A stretch of DNA of 11,027 bases from Cellvibrionales bacterium (GCA_018668095.1 JABIQF010000234.1:1-11027); one strand, 5' to 3'. Shown: positions 1 to 7,328, counted from the stretch's first letter. The notes: generated from the letters alone by a model not told the origin. Numbers and translations are program-made.

Positions 1-57
1 TAAAACCAATAAATGATCGCTTCACTCCCTAATAAAAATACTTTGAGAGACACCTTA

Positions 58-810
58 ATGTTTAAGACGCTTCTTTTAGCTAGCCGCCCTTTAATTGCTA
101 TACTCTTCTCTTTTTGCTTTGCACTGGCTGCGACAGTCAATACTCATGCCTTTGATGTAGAAGCAGATAGCGTTAATAACACGGTTTATATTCTCCTTCG
201 CAACCTCAATGAGGGCGATTCCTACGATTCGATTAGCGTCAATAATACAGCTCCGGGCATTGTTAGCTCTGCTACCGCTAATATTATTCCTGCATCCGTT
301 AATGCCAGTGGCAGCGATATTGTTTCACTCGATTTTACTGTGGCTGCTGGGGCGTACCTTGGCGCTAGCGGCGATCTTGAAATTACGGTTTCAGGTAGTG
401 TGGCTGGTCAGACTGTTGAGGTGCTGACAACGGTTCCGCTTGAAGTAGTCGCCAATGTAGTCGCTGCACAGGGTTATGTGGGTACTGGCGTGCCAGCCCC
501 CGATGCTGGTGGCGTTGATACTGATGGCGATGGTGTAAGTGATTCGCTTGAAACCGCTTTTGGCTCTAATCCAAATAGTGCCGATTCTCAGCCTGGCGAT
601 TTAATTGAATTGATAGAAGAGAATATTCCCATGCTGGGCTTGCTGGGTATGATAGCAATGGGCGTACTTTTTGTTGGTTTTGGTTCTACTGCTGCACGTC
701 GCAATGCGACTGCATTTTTAGTGATGGCAGTTACCTTGCTGCCTATGGATTTGAGTGCAGGTTCAGCCACGCGTATTCATTTAATTGCTGACATTCCTGT
801 TCCACCGCCG
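58..810 (+). repeat. Shared 251-residue display module, copy 1 (gene A)
   Basis: This coding segment pairs without any gap with 4290-5042. By eye 174 of 251 residues are identical, about 69%. Conservation is highest in the EENIPMLGLLGM region, ARRN, AVTLLPMDL and TRIHLIA-IPVPPP, and it stops at the Pro run, where the cargo domains begin. It is a coding duplication, not a mobile repeat. Confidence 0.9.
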
Positions 811-3630
811 TTACCCGAACTATTGTCGGGTTCTAGTTTTACCGCTAGCTCTCAATTAACACCTGCGGCGCGCGCGTTTGATGGCAATATCACAACTCGT
901 TGGGAATCTACTCATCGCGTTGATCCTCAATCCCTCACTATCGATTTAGGAGCAGCTTATTCTTTATCAGAAGTAATTATTCAATGGGAGGCTGCTAACG
1001 CTGCTTCTTATCGAATTGATGGTTCGTTAGATGGCAGCACATGGACTAATTCTGTGGCTTCTTTTTCGGGCGGTACTTGGGATCCGGGTGCTGGCGTAAG
1101 ACGCACCGATACATTGGCAGTGTCAGGCAACTATCGATATGTACGCATGTATGGTCAAACTCGTCCTACTGGAAACGTGTATGGCTATTCTATTTGGGAG
1201 ATGGAAGTGTACGGCTATGCGCTTGTCGATAGTGATAACGACGGTGTTGCTGACAGCATGGATCAATGCCCGAATACAGCTGCCGGTATTTCTATTGATG
1301 AAACCGGTTGCGCTATTCTTGATAGTGATGGCGACGGTGTGCCTGATAGTGCCGATACCTGTCCAAATACAACGGCAGGCGCTTTCGTTGATGCGCTGGG
1401 TTGTGTCATTGTTATTTACGTTAATGAAGTAGCTTCAATTAATAATATTCTTGTTGGCGGCGGCGGTGCTAGCCAGCCAGGCTTAACGCTATATGTGTTT
1501 GATAACGACCCAGCCGATGGCAGTGTCAGTAACTGTAATGGCGGTTGTGCAACTAATTGGCCGCCGGTATTAGTGACCGATGGTGTTGCATCTGGCGTTG
1601 CTGATCTTGGTCTTATTGAGCGAGTCGATGGTTCGGAGCAAGCAACTTATAATGGTCGTCCTCTCTATTACTTTATTAATGATTCCATTGTGGGTGATAC
1701 TAATGGTGATGGCGCTGGCGGTGTTTGGCATACGGTAGCTTATGCGCAGACCTATGCGAACTTATTTGATAATACGACAGCGCTAGAGCCTGACACGCAG
1801 TTTGAAACTGCAGATGCCTTGGTGACTCGTTGGTCTGATCGTCCGCGTACTCGCCATGCGCGCGAAGCGCAATATCAGTCCTATGATCATTACATTAAAT
1901 TTTATTTTGAAGATCGTTCAAGCAATATTGAAATTGTTGATTACGTTGCTAAAGGTGGCGATACCATTGAAATGAACGTGCGGACTATTTTTCCACTAAG
2001 CAATTCTGAAGCTGAGAATCGTTGGTGGTTTGCTAGTCCTAGCGCTAAGTACATGAGTAATACCATCATGGAATTTAAAGGCTTTGATGGTACTTACTAT
2101 CACTACCAAAAAGTCGGTACAAATAACCCGCGTACGAATAGTGCTATTGCGGTGGGTGATCGTCTTGAAATTGAAATTAGTCAATTCAGTGCGGCGGGTA
2201 TTCCTCGTGGTCAGGCAAATTATTACGGTACGGTGTTTTTGTATATAGTGGGCGAGGGCATCGTGCCTTGGTATGCAAAAACAGGGAATGAAGACAGCGA
2301 AAAAATTCCTGAAGAATATTTGTTGGGTGGTGCAACGAGTATGCATTACCAATACTCGGATGAACCGAATGACCATTTCTTGCAGATGGCAACTAACCTC
2401 GGTTACGAGAACGGACAAACGTTTTTGTTAGGTCGTCGTGTACACCATTCATCTTTTGTTGATGGCTTACATGATGAAGATCCTGCTAATGGGGTGTTAA
2501 GTAGTAATGCAGGTTTGGCGGGTACGCGTTATATTAATGAGCGATGCTCTGATTGCCATGAGCGAAATGGCGGCGCACCTGTTGCCGAGAATGGTGAGTT
2601 ACTAGATCGCTGGGTGTTTAAAGTAGGTGATGCGAATGGCGAAGCCGATCCGAATCGTGGTCATGTATTACAACCTAATGGCAGTGCAGGTGAGGGCAGT
2701 GTTTCTATTGCTTCATGGACAGAGTTAAGCAATGGCTTACGTAAACCTAACTATCAATTTACTGGCGGCACACCAGCTAAGTTCTCGGCGCGAATTGCAC
2801 CACGCTTGGTGGGTTTAGGATTGTTAGAGGCTATTGTTGAGGCCGATATTGAGGCATTGGCCGATCCTGGTGACAGTAATGGCGACGGTATTTCTGGTCG
2901 TATTAGTATTGTTAGCGATGCTATTACGGGTCAAAACCGTATCGGTCGATTTGGTTGGAAAGCGGCACAGCCGACGGTTAAACATCAAGCAGCAGCAGCA
3001 CTTAGTACCGATTTAGGGGTGCGTACTTCGGTGATGCCTAATCCGGATTGTGGTTCTGCACAAACCAACTGTGGTGAAAATAGTCCGTTGATGCCAGAAG
3101 AAAATTTAGATAATTTGGTTATGTATCTTTCTGGTTTGGGTGTTCGTCCTCAGCGTGTTTGGAAGCAAGGCGTAGAAGATCAGCAAGTCCTTCAGGGACG
3201 AGAGCTGTTTAGAAATCATGGCTGTGTTGATTGTCATACAGAGACTTTTCAGACCAGTGAGTACCATCCATTAGCTGAAGTGCGTAACCAAACCATTCAC
3301 CCCTATAGCGATATGTTATTGCATGATATGGGTCCAGGACTTGCCGATAGTTTAGGTGAGGGTGTGGCGAGTGGTAGTGAATGGCGAACAACACCATTAT
3401 GGGGACTAGGTTTAGCGCCGTGTGTTACCGGTGGTGTCGTTAATCCATCGGGCAGAGAAGGGGGCGAAAGCTGTAGTCCACACGAGGCCTATCTTCATGA
3501 TGGCCGCGCGCGAACATTAGACGAAGCGATTATGTGGCATGGTGGCGAGGGAGCGACTTCGCGTGCTGCTTACGATGCATTGAGTACCGCCGATAAGGCC
3601 TTGATGATTCATTTCTTGAAATCGTTATAA
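58..3630 (+). CDS. Exported multidomain di-heme oxidoreductase (DHOR/DUF1111) with discoidin and TSP3 modules
   Basis: Predicted exported redox protein of 1190 residues. Order of parts: signal peptide 1-31 (THA|FD cleavage); beta-rich domain of unknown family about 32-150; EF-hand/TSP3-like loop from D154; hydrophobic segment 190-213 starting IPMLGLLGM and ending ARR (R214-R215); second hydrophobic segment about 217-230; Pro-rich linker; F5/8C (discoidin)-like domain about 257-388; two TSP3 repeats 391-450 (DSDNDGVADS, DSDGDGVPDS); PF03640-like secreted repeat about 455-560 (TLYVFDND, CNGGC, YNGRPLYYF, W at the end); then a DHOR domain with heme sites C830-x-x-C833-H834 and C1056-x-x-C1059-H1060, HDMGPGLAD at 1089-1097 and YLHDGRARTLDEAIMWHGGEG near the end. 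CxxCH hemes are attached outside the cytoplasm, so the C-terminus must be exported. I chose ATG 58 over in-frame ATG 13 because GAGAGA precedes it and the N-terminus then aligns exactly with gene B. The substrate is unknown. An electron-transfer role in polysaccharide oxidation is inference. Confidence 0.85.
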   Translation: MFKTLLLASRPLIAILFSFCFALAATVNTHAFDVEADSVNNTVYILLRNLNEGDSYDSISVNNTAPGIVSSATANIIPASVNASGSDIVSLDFTVAAGAYLGASGDLEITVSGSVAGQTVEVLTTVPLEVVANVVAAQGYVGTGVPAPDAGGVDTDGDGVSDSLETAFGSNPNSADSQPGDLIELIEENIPMLGLLGMIAMGVLFVGFGSTAARRNATAFLVMAVTLLPMDLSAGSATRIHLIADIPVPPPLPELLSGSSFTASSQLTPAARAFDGNITTRWESTHRVDPQSLTIDLGAAYSLSEVIIQWEAANAASYRIDGSLDGSTWTNSVASFSGGTWDPGAGVRRTDTLAVSGNYRYVRMYGQTRPTGNVYGYSIWEMEVYGYALVDSDNDGVADSMDQCPNTAAGISIDETGCAILDSDGDGVPDSADTCPNTTAGAFVDALGCVIVIYVNEVASINNILVGGGGASQPGLTLYVFDNDPADGSVSNCNGGCATNWPPVLVTDGVASGVADLGLIERVDGSEQATYNGRPLYYFINDSIVGDTNGDGAGGVWHTVAYAQTYANLFDNTTALEPDTQFETADALVTRWSDRPRTRHAREAQYQSYDHYIKFYFEDRSSNIEIVDYVAKGGDTIEMNVRTIFPLSNSEAENRWWFASPSAKYMSNTIMEFKGFDGTYYHYQKVGTNNPRTNSAIAVGDRLEIEISQFSAAGIPRGQANYYGTVFLYIVGEGIVPWYAKTGNEDSEKIPEEYLLGGATSMHYQYSDEPNDHFLQMATNLGYENGQTFLLGRRVHHSSFVDGLHDEDPANGVLSSNAGLAGTRYINERCSDCHERNGGAPVAENGELLDRWVFKVGDANGEADPNRGHVLQPNGSAGEGSVSIASWTELSNGLRKPNYQFTGGTPAKFSARIAPRLVGLGLLEAIVEADIEALADPGDSNGDGISGRISIVSDAITGQNRIGRFGWKAAQPTVKHQAAAALSTDLGVRTSVMPNPDCGSAQTNCGENSPLMPEENLDNLVMYLSGLGVRPQRVWKQGVEDQQVLQGRELFRNHGCVDCHTETFQTSEYHPLAEVRNQTIHPYSDMLLHDMGPGLADSLGEGVASGSEWRTTPLWGLGLAPCVTGGVVNPSGREGGESCSPHEAYLHDGRARTLDEAIMWHGGEGATSRAAYDALSTADKALMIHFLKSL

Positions 3631-3658
3631 GCTATTAGACGGATTATTGTTTTAGGGT

Positions 3659-3711
3659 AAACGATAGCAAGTGACAGGGAGCAAGATGCAGGCTTATCCT
3701 TGTTATCGTTT
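3659..3711 (+). terminator. Terminator-like hairpin after gene A
   Basis: Arms 3659-3671 and 3699-3711 pair over 13 positions with one G-U, starting 29 bases after the stop codon at 3628-3630. The right arm ends in TTT. The loop is long (27 nt) and the U-run short, so termination may be weak. Confidence 0.5.
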
Positions 3712-3722
3712 TCATAAATTGT

Positions 3723-3962
3723 AAATTGGGGTCAGAAGAGCATTCTTATCGCTCAAAATTTTTGATTGTTTATTTCGCTTTGTCATAAATTTGATTTATC
3801 CCATTAAAAACAGTTGGTTAGGTTGATTTTTGGCCATAAGTCGCCAGGGATTCTAAGTCCTATGCCCGACTTAACGCCGACCTACGCTCGCCCCATGCTC
3901 ATATATAGCTCGATCTATGTAGTTATTTAGCAAATGTAGCAATCTTCTTCTGCCCCCAATTT
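3723..3962. mobile_element. MITE-like inverted-repeat element (possible relic)
   Basis: The ends of this 240-bp stretch are inverted repeats. The left arm, 3723-3744, begins AAATTGGGGTCAGAAGA; the right arm, 3941-3962, is its reverse complement with 3 mismatches in 22. No ORF of note lies between them, which suits a non-autonomous element. The terminus is of the GGGGTCAGA kind I associate from memory with transposon-related repeats in gammaproteobacteria; I cannot name the family. No clear target-site duplication is visible. An internal imperfect hairpin lies at 3837-3873 (TAAGTCG / CGACTTA). Confidence 0.45.
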
Positions 3963-4289
3963 GGTGCGTTTTACCTCAAAAGCACTTTATGAGTGGTTGG
4001 CCATGACATAGGATAAATAGCATCAGTAGAGAGCTTTAGATCATAAACTGAACTGCATTTTGGATAGGCTAGAGTAATTTAGAGCTCAAAATGAAAGAGA
4101 GAGACTCTTAAAACCGACTCTTTGAAGGGTAAAAGGTGTTCGAGTTGCTCTATCCGAACGCAATAAGAGGTTGAAACTGATAATTTATAAAAATGTTGTA
4201 TGAATAAAAGCCAATAATAGGATTTTATTGATACGATAGACTAATCTTTAATGAATAAAATCCAATAAAAAATTTAGAGAGAACCTTCG
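3963..4289. other. Intergenic leader upstream of gene B, no gene seen
   Basis: These 327 bases hold no ORF I can support. The last 100 bases are AT-rich and carry two similar direct repeats (4201-4218 and 4252-4269). The ribosome binding sequence GAGAGAACC starts at about 4277, just before the ATG at 4290. A promoter is expected here, but I found no convincing -35/-10 pair. Confidence 0.5.
4201..4269 (+). repeat. Pair of AT-rich direct repeats before gene B
   Basis: TGAATAAAAGCCAATAAT at 4201-4218 recurs as TGAATAAAATCCAATAAA at 4252-4269, 51 bases apart. A related TAAAACCAATAAA starts the window at base 1, upstream of gene A. A shared regulator site is possible; simple AT-rich coincidence is the alternative. 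Confidence 0.45.
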
Positions 4290-5042
4290 ATGTTTGAGAA
4301 ATCTTGCTTTATCAGCCGTTCGTTAATCACCCTGCTGTTATCTTTTTACTTAGCCATTGGGGCGAGTGTTTCTGCTCATGCCTACGATGTTGAGGCTGAT
4401 AGCGCCAATAACAGTGTTTATATCCTGTTGCGTAACCTTAACACTGGCGATGCTTATGATTCGATAAGTGTCACCAATACCGCGCCGAGCATTGTTAGCG
4501 CGGCTTCGGCAACGATTATCCCTGCATCGATAGCGGCGAGTAACAGCGATATTGCTGCCGTCGAGTTTACCATTGCTCCAGGTGCGTCTTTAGGCGATTC
4601 AGGCGATTTAACGATTACGGTTTCCGGTACAGTGGCAGGCCAATCGGTTGATGTCGATATTCTTGTGCCGTTAGATGTGGTGGCCACTGTAGCTGCCGCG
4701 CAAGGTTCTGTGGGCACGGGTGTGCCAGCACCGGACTCATCCGGCATTGATTCGGATAACGATGGCGTGAGCGATGCATTGGAAATCGCTTTTGGCTCTG
4801 ACCCGAATAGCGCTGATTCTCAGCCTGGCGATCCGATTATTTCTATCGAAGAGAATATCCCGATGCTGGGCTTGCTCGGTATGCTTGTCATGGCGCTCTT
4901 TTTTGTTTTTTCTGGTTCTGCGGCCGCACGTCGTAATACCGGCGCATTGATGTTGCTGGCGGTGACTTTGTTACCTATGGACTTGAATGCGGGTTCATCG
5001 ACACGTATTCATTTAATTGCTGAAATTCCTGTTCCACCCCCC
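4290..5042 (+). repeat. Shared 251-residue display module, copy 2 (gene B)
   Basis: Second copy of the module described at 58-810. The positions of the signal-peptide cleavage site, the IPM motif (I190-P191-M192), the RR pair (214-215) and the terminal PPP (249-251) are identical in the two proteins. The end of similarity at the Pro run marks the cargo junction. Confidence 0.9.
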
Positions 5043-6782
5043 GTCGTATCGACTGACGCTTATATCTTCCATTCTGAATATGAAGATTCTTACTTCATGG
5101 AAAACTGGGGAGATACATGGGGGTCAAACACTTCATACACCGACCAACCTTCAGATACTACATATGCAAAAGCACTTGAGCTGACTAGAGGGCCCGATTG
5201 GGGAACCGTGATTGCTTGGGGAAATCTACCCGCAAACGCTATTGATATTTCTGCCTACACTCATGCTCGATTCAAAGTTAAAACCTCGACCTTTACTCAG
5301 GTGCAGGTATATTTTCAAAGTGAGTCAGCGGTAAATAGCGAAGTAACCTATAGCCTGACTCGTGGGACAAGTTTGGGTAACGGTTGGATTGAGATGGAAG
5401 TGCCCATACCAAGCGGTTTTACGGCGATGACTTGGTTGGCGCTTAATTTTATTGGTGATTCCGGCACCGTATTGCTGGCGGATGTGTACTTCACCACTTT
5501 AGAGGGAGAGCCTGTTACAGGGCCGCCTGAAGCGGCGCCTATTCCAGCACCGTATAACAATGAAGACGTTATCGTTTTGTATAGCGATAGTTTTACTGAG
5601 GATTCTTTCATCTCGGTTTGGAATGCCAACTGGTGGAATGCGCCTGTCTATTCTGAGGGCGATATTGATGGCAATTATTTTGCCAAATATACAATTACCG
5701 ATGGTGGTATTGCAGGCGGTATTACTGGCTTGGAGTATGGTTTTGAAGTGGGTCCTTTGGATGCCTCTACGGCTACAACTTGGCATATCGATTTGTATGT
5801 TGAGCCAGGTATTACGAAAGTATCGCTGCAGCTAGTGTCTTCTGATGGTAGTGCGACTTACGAGATTAATAATCCTGCTACGGGACAATGGATTAGTTAT
5901 GCTATTCCGTTTAATACGATGATTGAAAACGGTCAAGATGTTCTTAGCGCGGGCAGTTTGCAGGCCGCAGGCATTCAGCTTTGGGGAAGCGCAGATGCGT
6001 CTCTCTATGTTGATAACATATTTTTTTCTGGCACCGCTAATTTTTATGACTTGGATGTGACGATAAGAAACAACCAATCACAGCTTATTTCTGGAGCGAC
6101 GGTATCGGTTGGTGATCTCTCTGCAGTTACTAATGCATCGGGGGTGGCAACACTGAATCTGCCTCAGGGTGAGCATAAAGTGAAAGTTGACGCGCCTGGA
6201 TATGGCTTGGCGCAATCGAACAAAACTATCCAAGGTGGTTCTGCTGCAATGACCATTAATGTCGTAGCATCGAATCCAGGTCCAACCATTTCTGCGCCAA
6301 TGCCCCCAACAAGTAACGCCGATGCGTTTGTGATCTACAGCGATGTTTTAGCGGTTGATCAATACATAACATTTTGGTCTGATCCTTGGTGGAACCCACC
6401 AAAATTCTCTGAGTTGACTCTGGGTAATGATAAAGTCGCTCGATTGCAAATCGTTCCCGATGGCACTCAAGGCGGCATCACCGGTATTCAGTTTGGTATT
6501 CAGTCTGGTCCATTTAATGCGTCGGGTGCTTCGCGAATGCGATTTGATATGTTTGCAACCAGTGGAATAACGGAAGTTAAATTCCAATTATTATCTATCT
6601 CAGGCACCGCTCTTTACACCATACCGAGCTTTGCAAAAGGTCAGTGGGTGACGATTGATATTCCTTTTAGTCAGATGCAAGGTGTACAGAATATTACTGC
6701 TTCTGCGCTTACTCAATTAGGTATGCAGTTGTGGGGTACTACCAGTGACTCTCTGTATTTGGATAATATCTATTTTTATTAA
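4290..6782 (+). CDS. Exported multi-module glycan-binding-like protein sharing its N-terminal module with the upstream di-heme protein
   Basis: An 830-residue predicted surface protein without a recognisable catalytic domain. The signal peptide is 1-31 (AHA|YD). The first 251 residues match gene A without gaps, including the EF-hand-like loop (DSDNDGVSD), IPMLGLLGM at 190-198, ARR ending at 215 and the second hydrophobic stretch ending PMDLNAG. The cargo is new: a beta-sandwich module about 256-404; a Pro/Ala linker; module 2 at 423-581; a carboxypeptidase-regulatory-like domain about 584-662 (SGATVSVGDLSAVTNASG); a second linker; and module 4 at 676-830. Modules 2 and 4 are clear duplicates (YSD..., WW NxP, GGITG, QLWG, LY-DNI-F). 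Their style resembles the galactose-binding-like modules attached to marine GH16 and similar enzymes; that is family recall, so treat the ligand as unknown. GAGAGAACC lies upstream of the ATG. The role is probably substrate adhesion or scaffolding at the cell surface. Confidence 0.85.
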   Translation: MFEKSCFISRSLITLLLSFYLAIGASVSAHAYDVEADSANNSVYILLRNLNTGDAYDSISVTNTAPSIVSAASATIIPASIAASNSDIAAVEFTIAPGASLGDSGDLTITVSGTVAGQSVDVDILVPLDVVATVAAAQGSVGTGVPAPDSSGIDSDNDGVSDALEIAFGSDPNSADSQPGDPIISIEENIPMLGLLGMLVMALFFVFSGSAAARRNTGALMLLAVTLLPMDLNAGSSTRIHLIAEIPVPPPVVSTDAYIFHSEYEDSYFMENWGDTWGSNTSYTDQPSDTTYAKALELTRGPDWGTVIAWGNLPANAIDISAYTHARFKVKTSTFTQVQVYFQSESAVNSEVTYSLTRGTSLGNGWIEMEVPIPSGFTAMTWLALNFIGDSGTVLLADVYFTTLEGEPVTGPPEAAPIPAPYNNEDVIVLYSDSFTEDSFISVWNANWWNAPVYSEGDIDGNYFAKYTITDGGIAGGITGLEYGFEVGPLDASTATTWHIDLYVEPGITKVSLQLVSSDGSATYEINNPATGQWISYAIPFNTMIENGQDVLSAGSLQAAGIQLWGSADASLYVDNIFFSGTANFYDLDVTIRNNQSQLISGATVSVGDLSAVTNASGVATLNLPQGEHKVKVDAPGYGLAQSNKTIQGGSAAMTINVVASNPGPTISAPMPPTSNADAFVIYSDVLAVDQYITFWSDPWWNPPKFSELTLGNDKVARLQIVPDGTQGGITGIQFGIQSGPFNASGASRMRFDMFATSGITEVKFQLLSISGTALYTIPSFAKGQWVTIDIPFSQMQGVQNITASALTQLGMQLWGTTSDSLYLDNIYFY
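5556..6779 (+). repeat. Internal duplication of a roughly 155-residue beta-sandwich module in gene B
   Basis: Residues 423-581 (5556-6032) and 676-830 (6315-6779) align over their whole length. Shared landmarks are the Asp-Val/Phe start with YSD, the WW aromatic pair, GGITG, GP, GIT-V, GQW, the QLWG motif and the LY-DNI-F ending. The two copies are separated by the carboxypeptidase-regulatory-like domain. The aromatic residues are candidates for stacking on sugar rings, by inference. Confidence 0.8.
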
Positions 6783-6800
6783 GCCGCACTAACCCCAACC

Positions 6801-6835
6801 ACTTAGACGCTGTTCTTTTTATGCGGCGTCTAAGT
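6801..6835 (+). terminator. Rho-independent-like terminator after gene B
   Basis: A perfect 10-bp stem (ACTTAGACGC at 6801-6810 with GCGTCTAAGT at 6826-6835) has a 15-nt loop and is followed by a short TTT. It begins 18 bases after the stop codon of gene B. Confidence 0.65.
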
Positions 6836-6887
6836 TTTGGGACCTCTGTAAAAACAATCACTATTTAAACTTTTCCGAACCTTGACG

Positions 6888-6952
6888 CAATGACACGGTC
6901 TTGAGGTTAGCTACCTGTGGGTCATTGTATTGTTGGCAGCCTTTGTTATATT
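6888..6952 (+). promoter_or_regulatory. Extended -10 promoter with overlapping inverted repeat, upstream of the antitoxin-like gene
   Basis: TGTTATATT at 6944-6952 fits an extended -10 (TGnTATAAT-like), with a poor -35 TTGTAT at 6925-6930. The inverted repeat CAATGAC (6888-6894) / GTCATTG (6921-6927) ends inside that -35. Antitoxins of this class often repress their own promoter at such palindromes. Here the gene product seems to lack the DNA-binding part, so the site may be a relic. Confidence 0.4.
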
Positions 6953-6983
6953 GAAAATGGATACCCAAGGAAGGTGATTGATA

Positions 6984-7211
6984 ATGGATTTAACAAGAGA
7001 TTTTAAAGGAACCATCTTAGAGCGTGCGAAAACAGACGCTGAGTTTCGTGTTGGTTCACTCATAGAGGCGGCAGGGTGTTTGCTCAACAACGAAACAGCT
7101 GTTGCGAAAACTCTGTTGCGTGACTATGAGGATGCTACGCTTGGATTTCAGGAGCTTAAAGGTTTAGCTGGACTTCGAGAGTTGAATCCATCCACCATGC
7201 GTCTTGAGTAG
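6984..7211 (+). CDS. Truncated HigA-like addiction-module antitoxin / small regulator
   Basis: A 75-residue protein whose first 60 or so residues (DLTRDFKGTILERAK, EAAGCLL, LLRDYEDATLGFQEL) resemble the N-terminal half of HigA-type antitoxin and helix-turn-helix regulators of about 95-100 residues. In those relatives the LRDYxNATxGFxxLA stretch is followed by KSLxRMLxxxGNP and the rest of the helix-turn-helix. Here the chain stops at PSTMRLE, roughly where that motif should begin. No other frame continues the family sequence, so this looks like true loss of the 3' end. AAGGAAGG at 6967-6974 sits 9 bases before ATG 6984, which decides the start over TTG 6978. No toxin gene is adjacent. It may be a pseudogene or a short stand-alone form. 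Confidence 0.55.
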   Translation: MDLTRDFKGTILERAKTDAEFRVGSLIEAAGCLLNNETAVAKTLLRDYEDATLGFQELKGLAGLRELNPSTMRLE

Positions 7212-7235
7212 TCTAATAATATACAGACGCATGGT
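7194..7235. repeat. 11-bp inverted repeat across the antitoxin stop codon
   Basis: ACCATGCGTCT (7194-7204) and AGACGCATGGT (7225-7235) are a perfect inverted repeat with a 20-nt loop containing the TAG stop at 7209-7211. Neither strand has a U-run after the stem, so it is not a standard terminator. It lies between the truncated gene and the tRNA 3' end at 7244. Confidence 0.7.
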
Positions 7236-7243
7236 AAAAAGAA

Positions 7244-7320
7244 TGGTGGGCCCTCCGTGACTCGAACACGGGACCTGCCGATTATGAGTCGGATGCTCTA
7301 ACCAACTGAGCTAAGGGCCC
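7244..7320 (-). tRNA. ileX: tRNA with anticodon CAU, probably tRNA-Ile2
   Basis: A complete 77-nt cloverleaf including encoded CCA. It has a 7-bp acceptor stem GGGCCCT/AGGGCCC, D-arm GCTC/GAGC with the AGTTGGTTA loop, anticodon loop CTCATAA, T-stem CCGTG/CACGG with the TTCGAGT loop, and discriminator A. CAU may mean elongator Met or, after lysidine modification of C34, Ile2 reading AUA. I prefer Ile2: the CGACTCATAATCG anticodon arm and the CTTAGCTCAG start match E. coli ileX better than metT, and ileX also lies close to rpoD in E. coli. The bottom pair of the anticodon stem is a U27-C43 mismatch. Confidence 0.85.
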
Positions 7321-7328
7321 TTAACTGG

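Noticed and set aside
13..57. Upstream ATG of gene A, adding 15 residues
   Set aside because: No Shine-Dalgarno precedes it, and the extra residues would break the exact match with the gene B start and signal peptide.
1996..2418. 140-residue minus-strand ORF inside gene A
   Set aside because: It is antisense to the DHOR-linked region, which has clear protein similarity on the + strand. Its composition is that of a shadow frame.
3686..3724. 12-codon ORF with an upstream AGGGA
   Set aside because: It is too short and lies in the loop and right arm of the terminator-like hairpin; no other support.
4171..4256. Sigma70 promoter for gene B from TTGAAA (4171) or TTGATA (4228)
   Set aside because: No acceptable -10 lies 16-18 bases downstream of either. 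AT-richness alone makes such hits likely.
5191..5196. GGGCCC inside gene B considered as a second copy of the tRNA end (att site)
   Set aside because: Only this 6-base palindrome and a base or two match. The neighbouring T-arm sequence is absent.
7194..7235. Inverted repeat read as an intrinsic terminator
   Set aside because: The stem is good, but no T-run follows on either strand. I kept it only as an inverted repeat.
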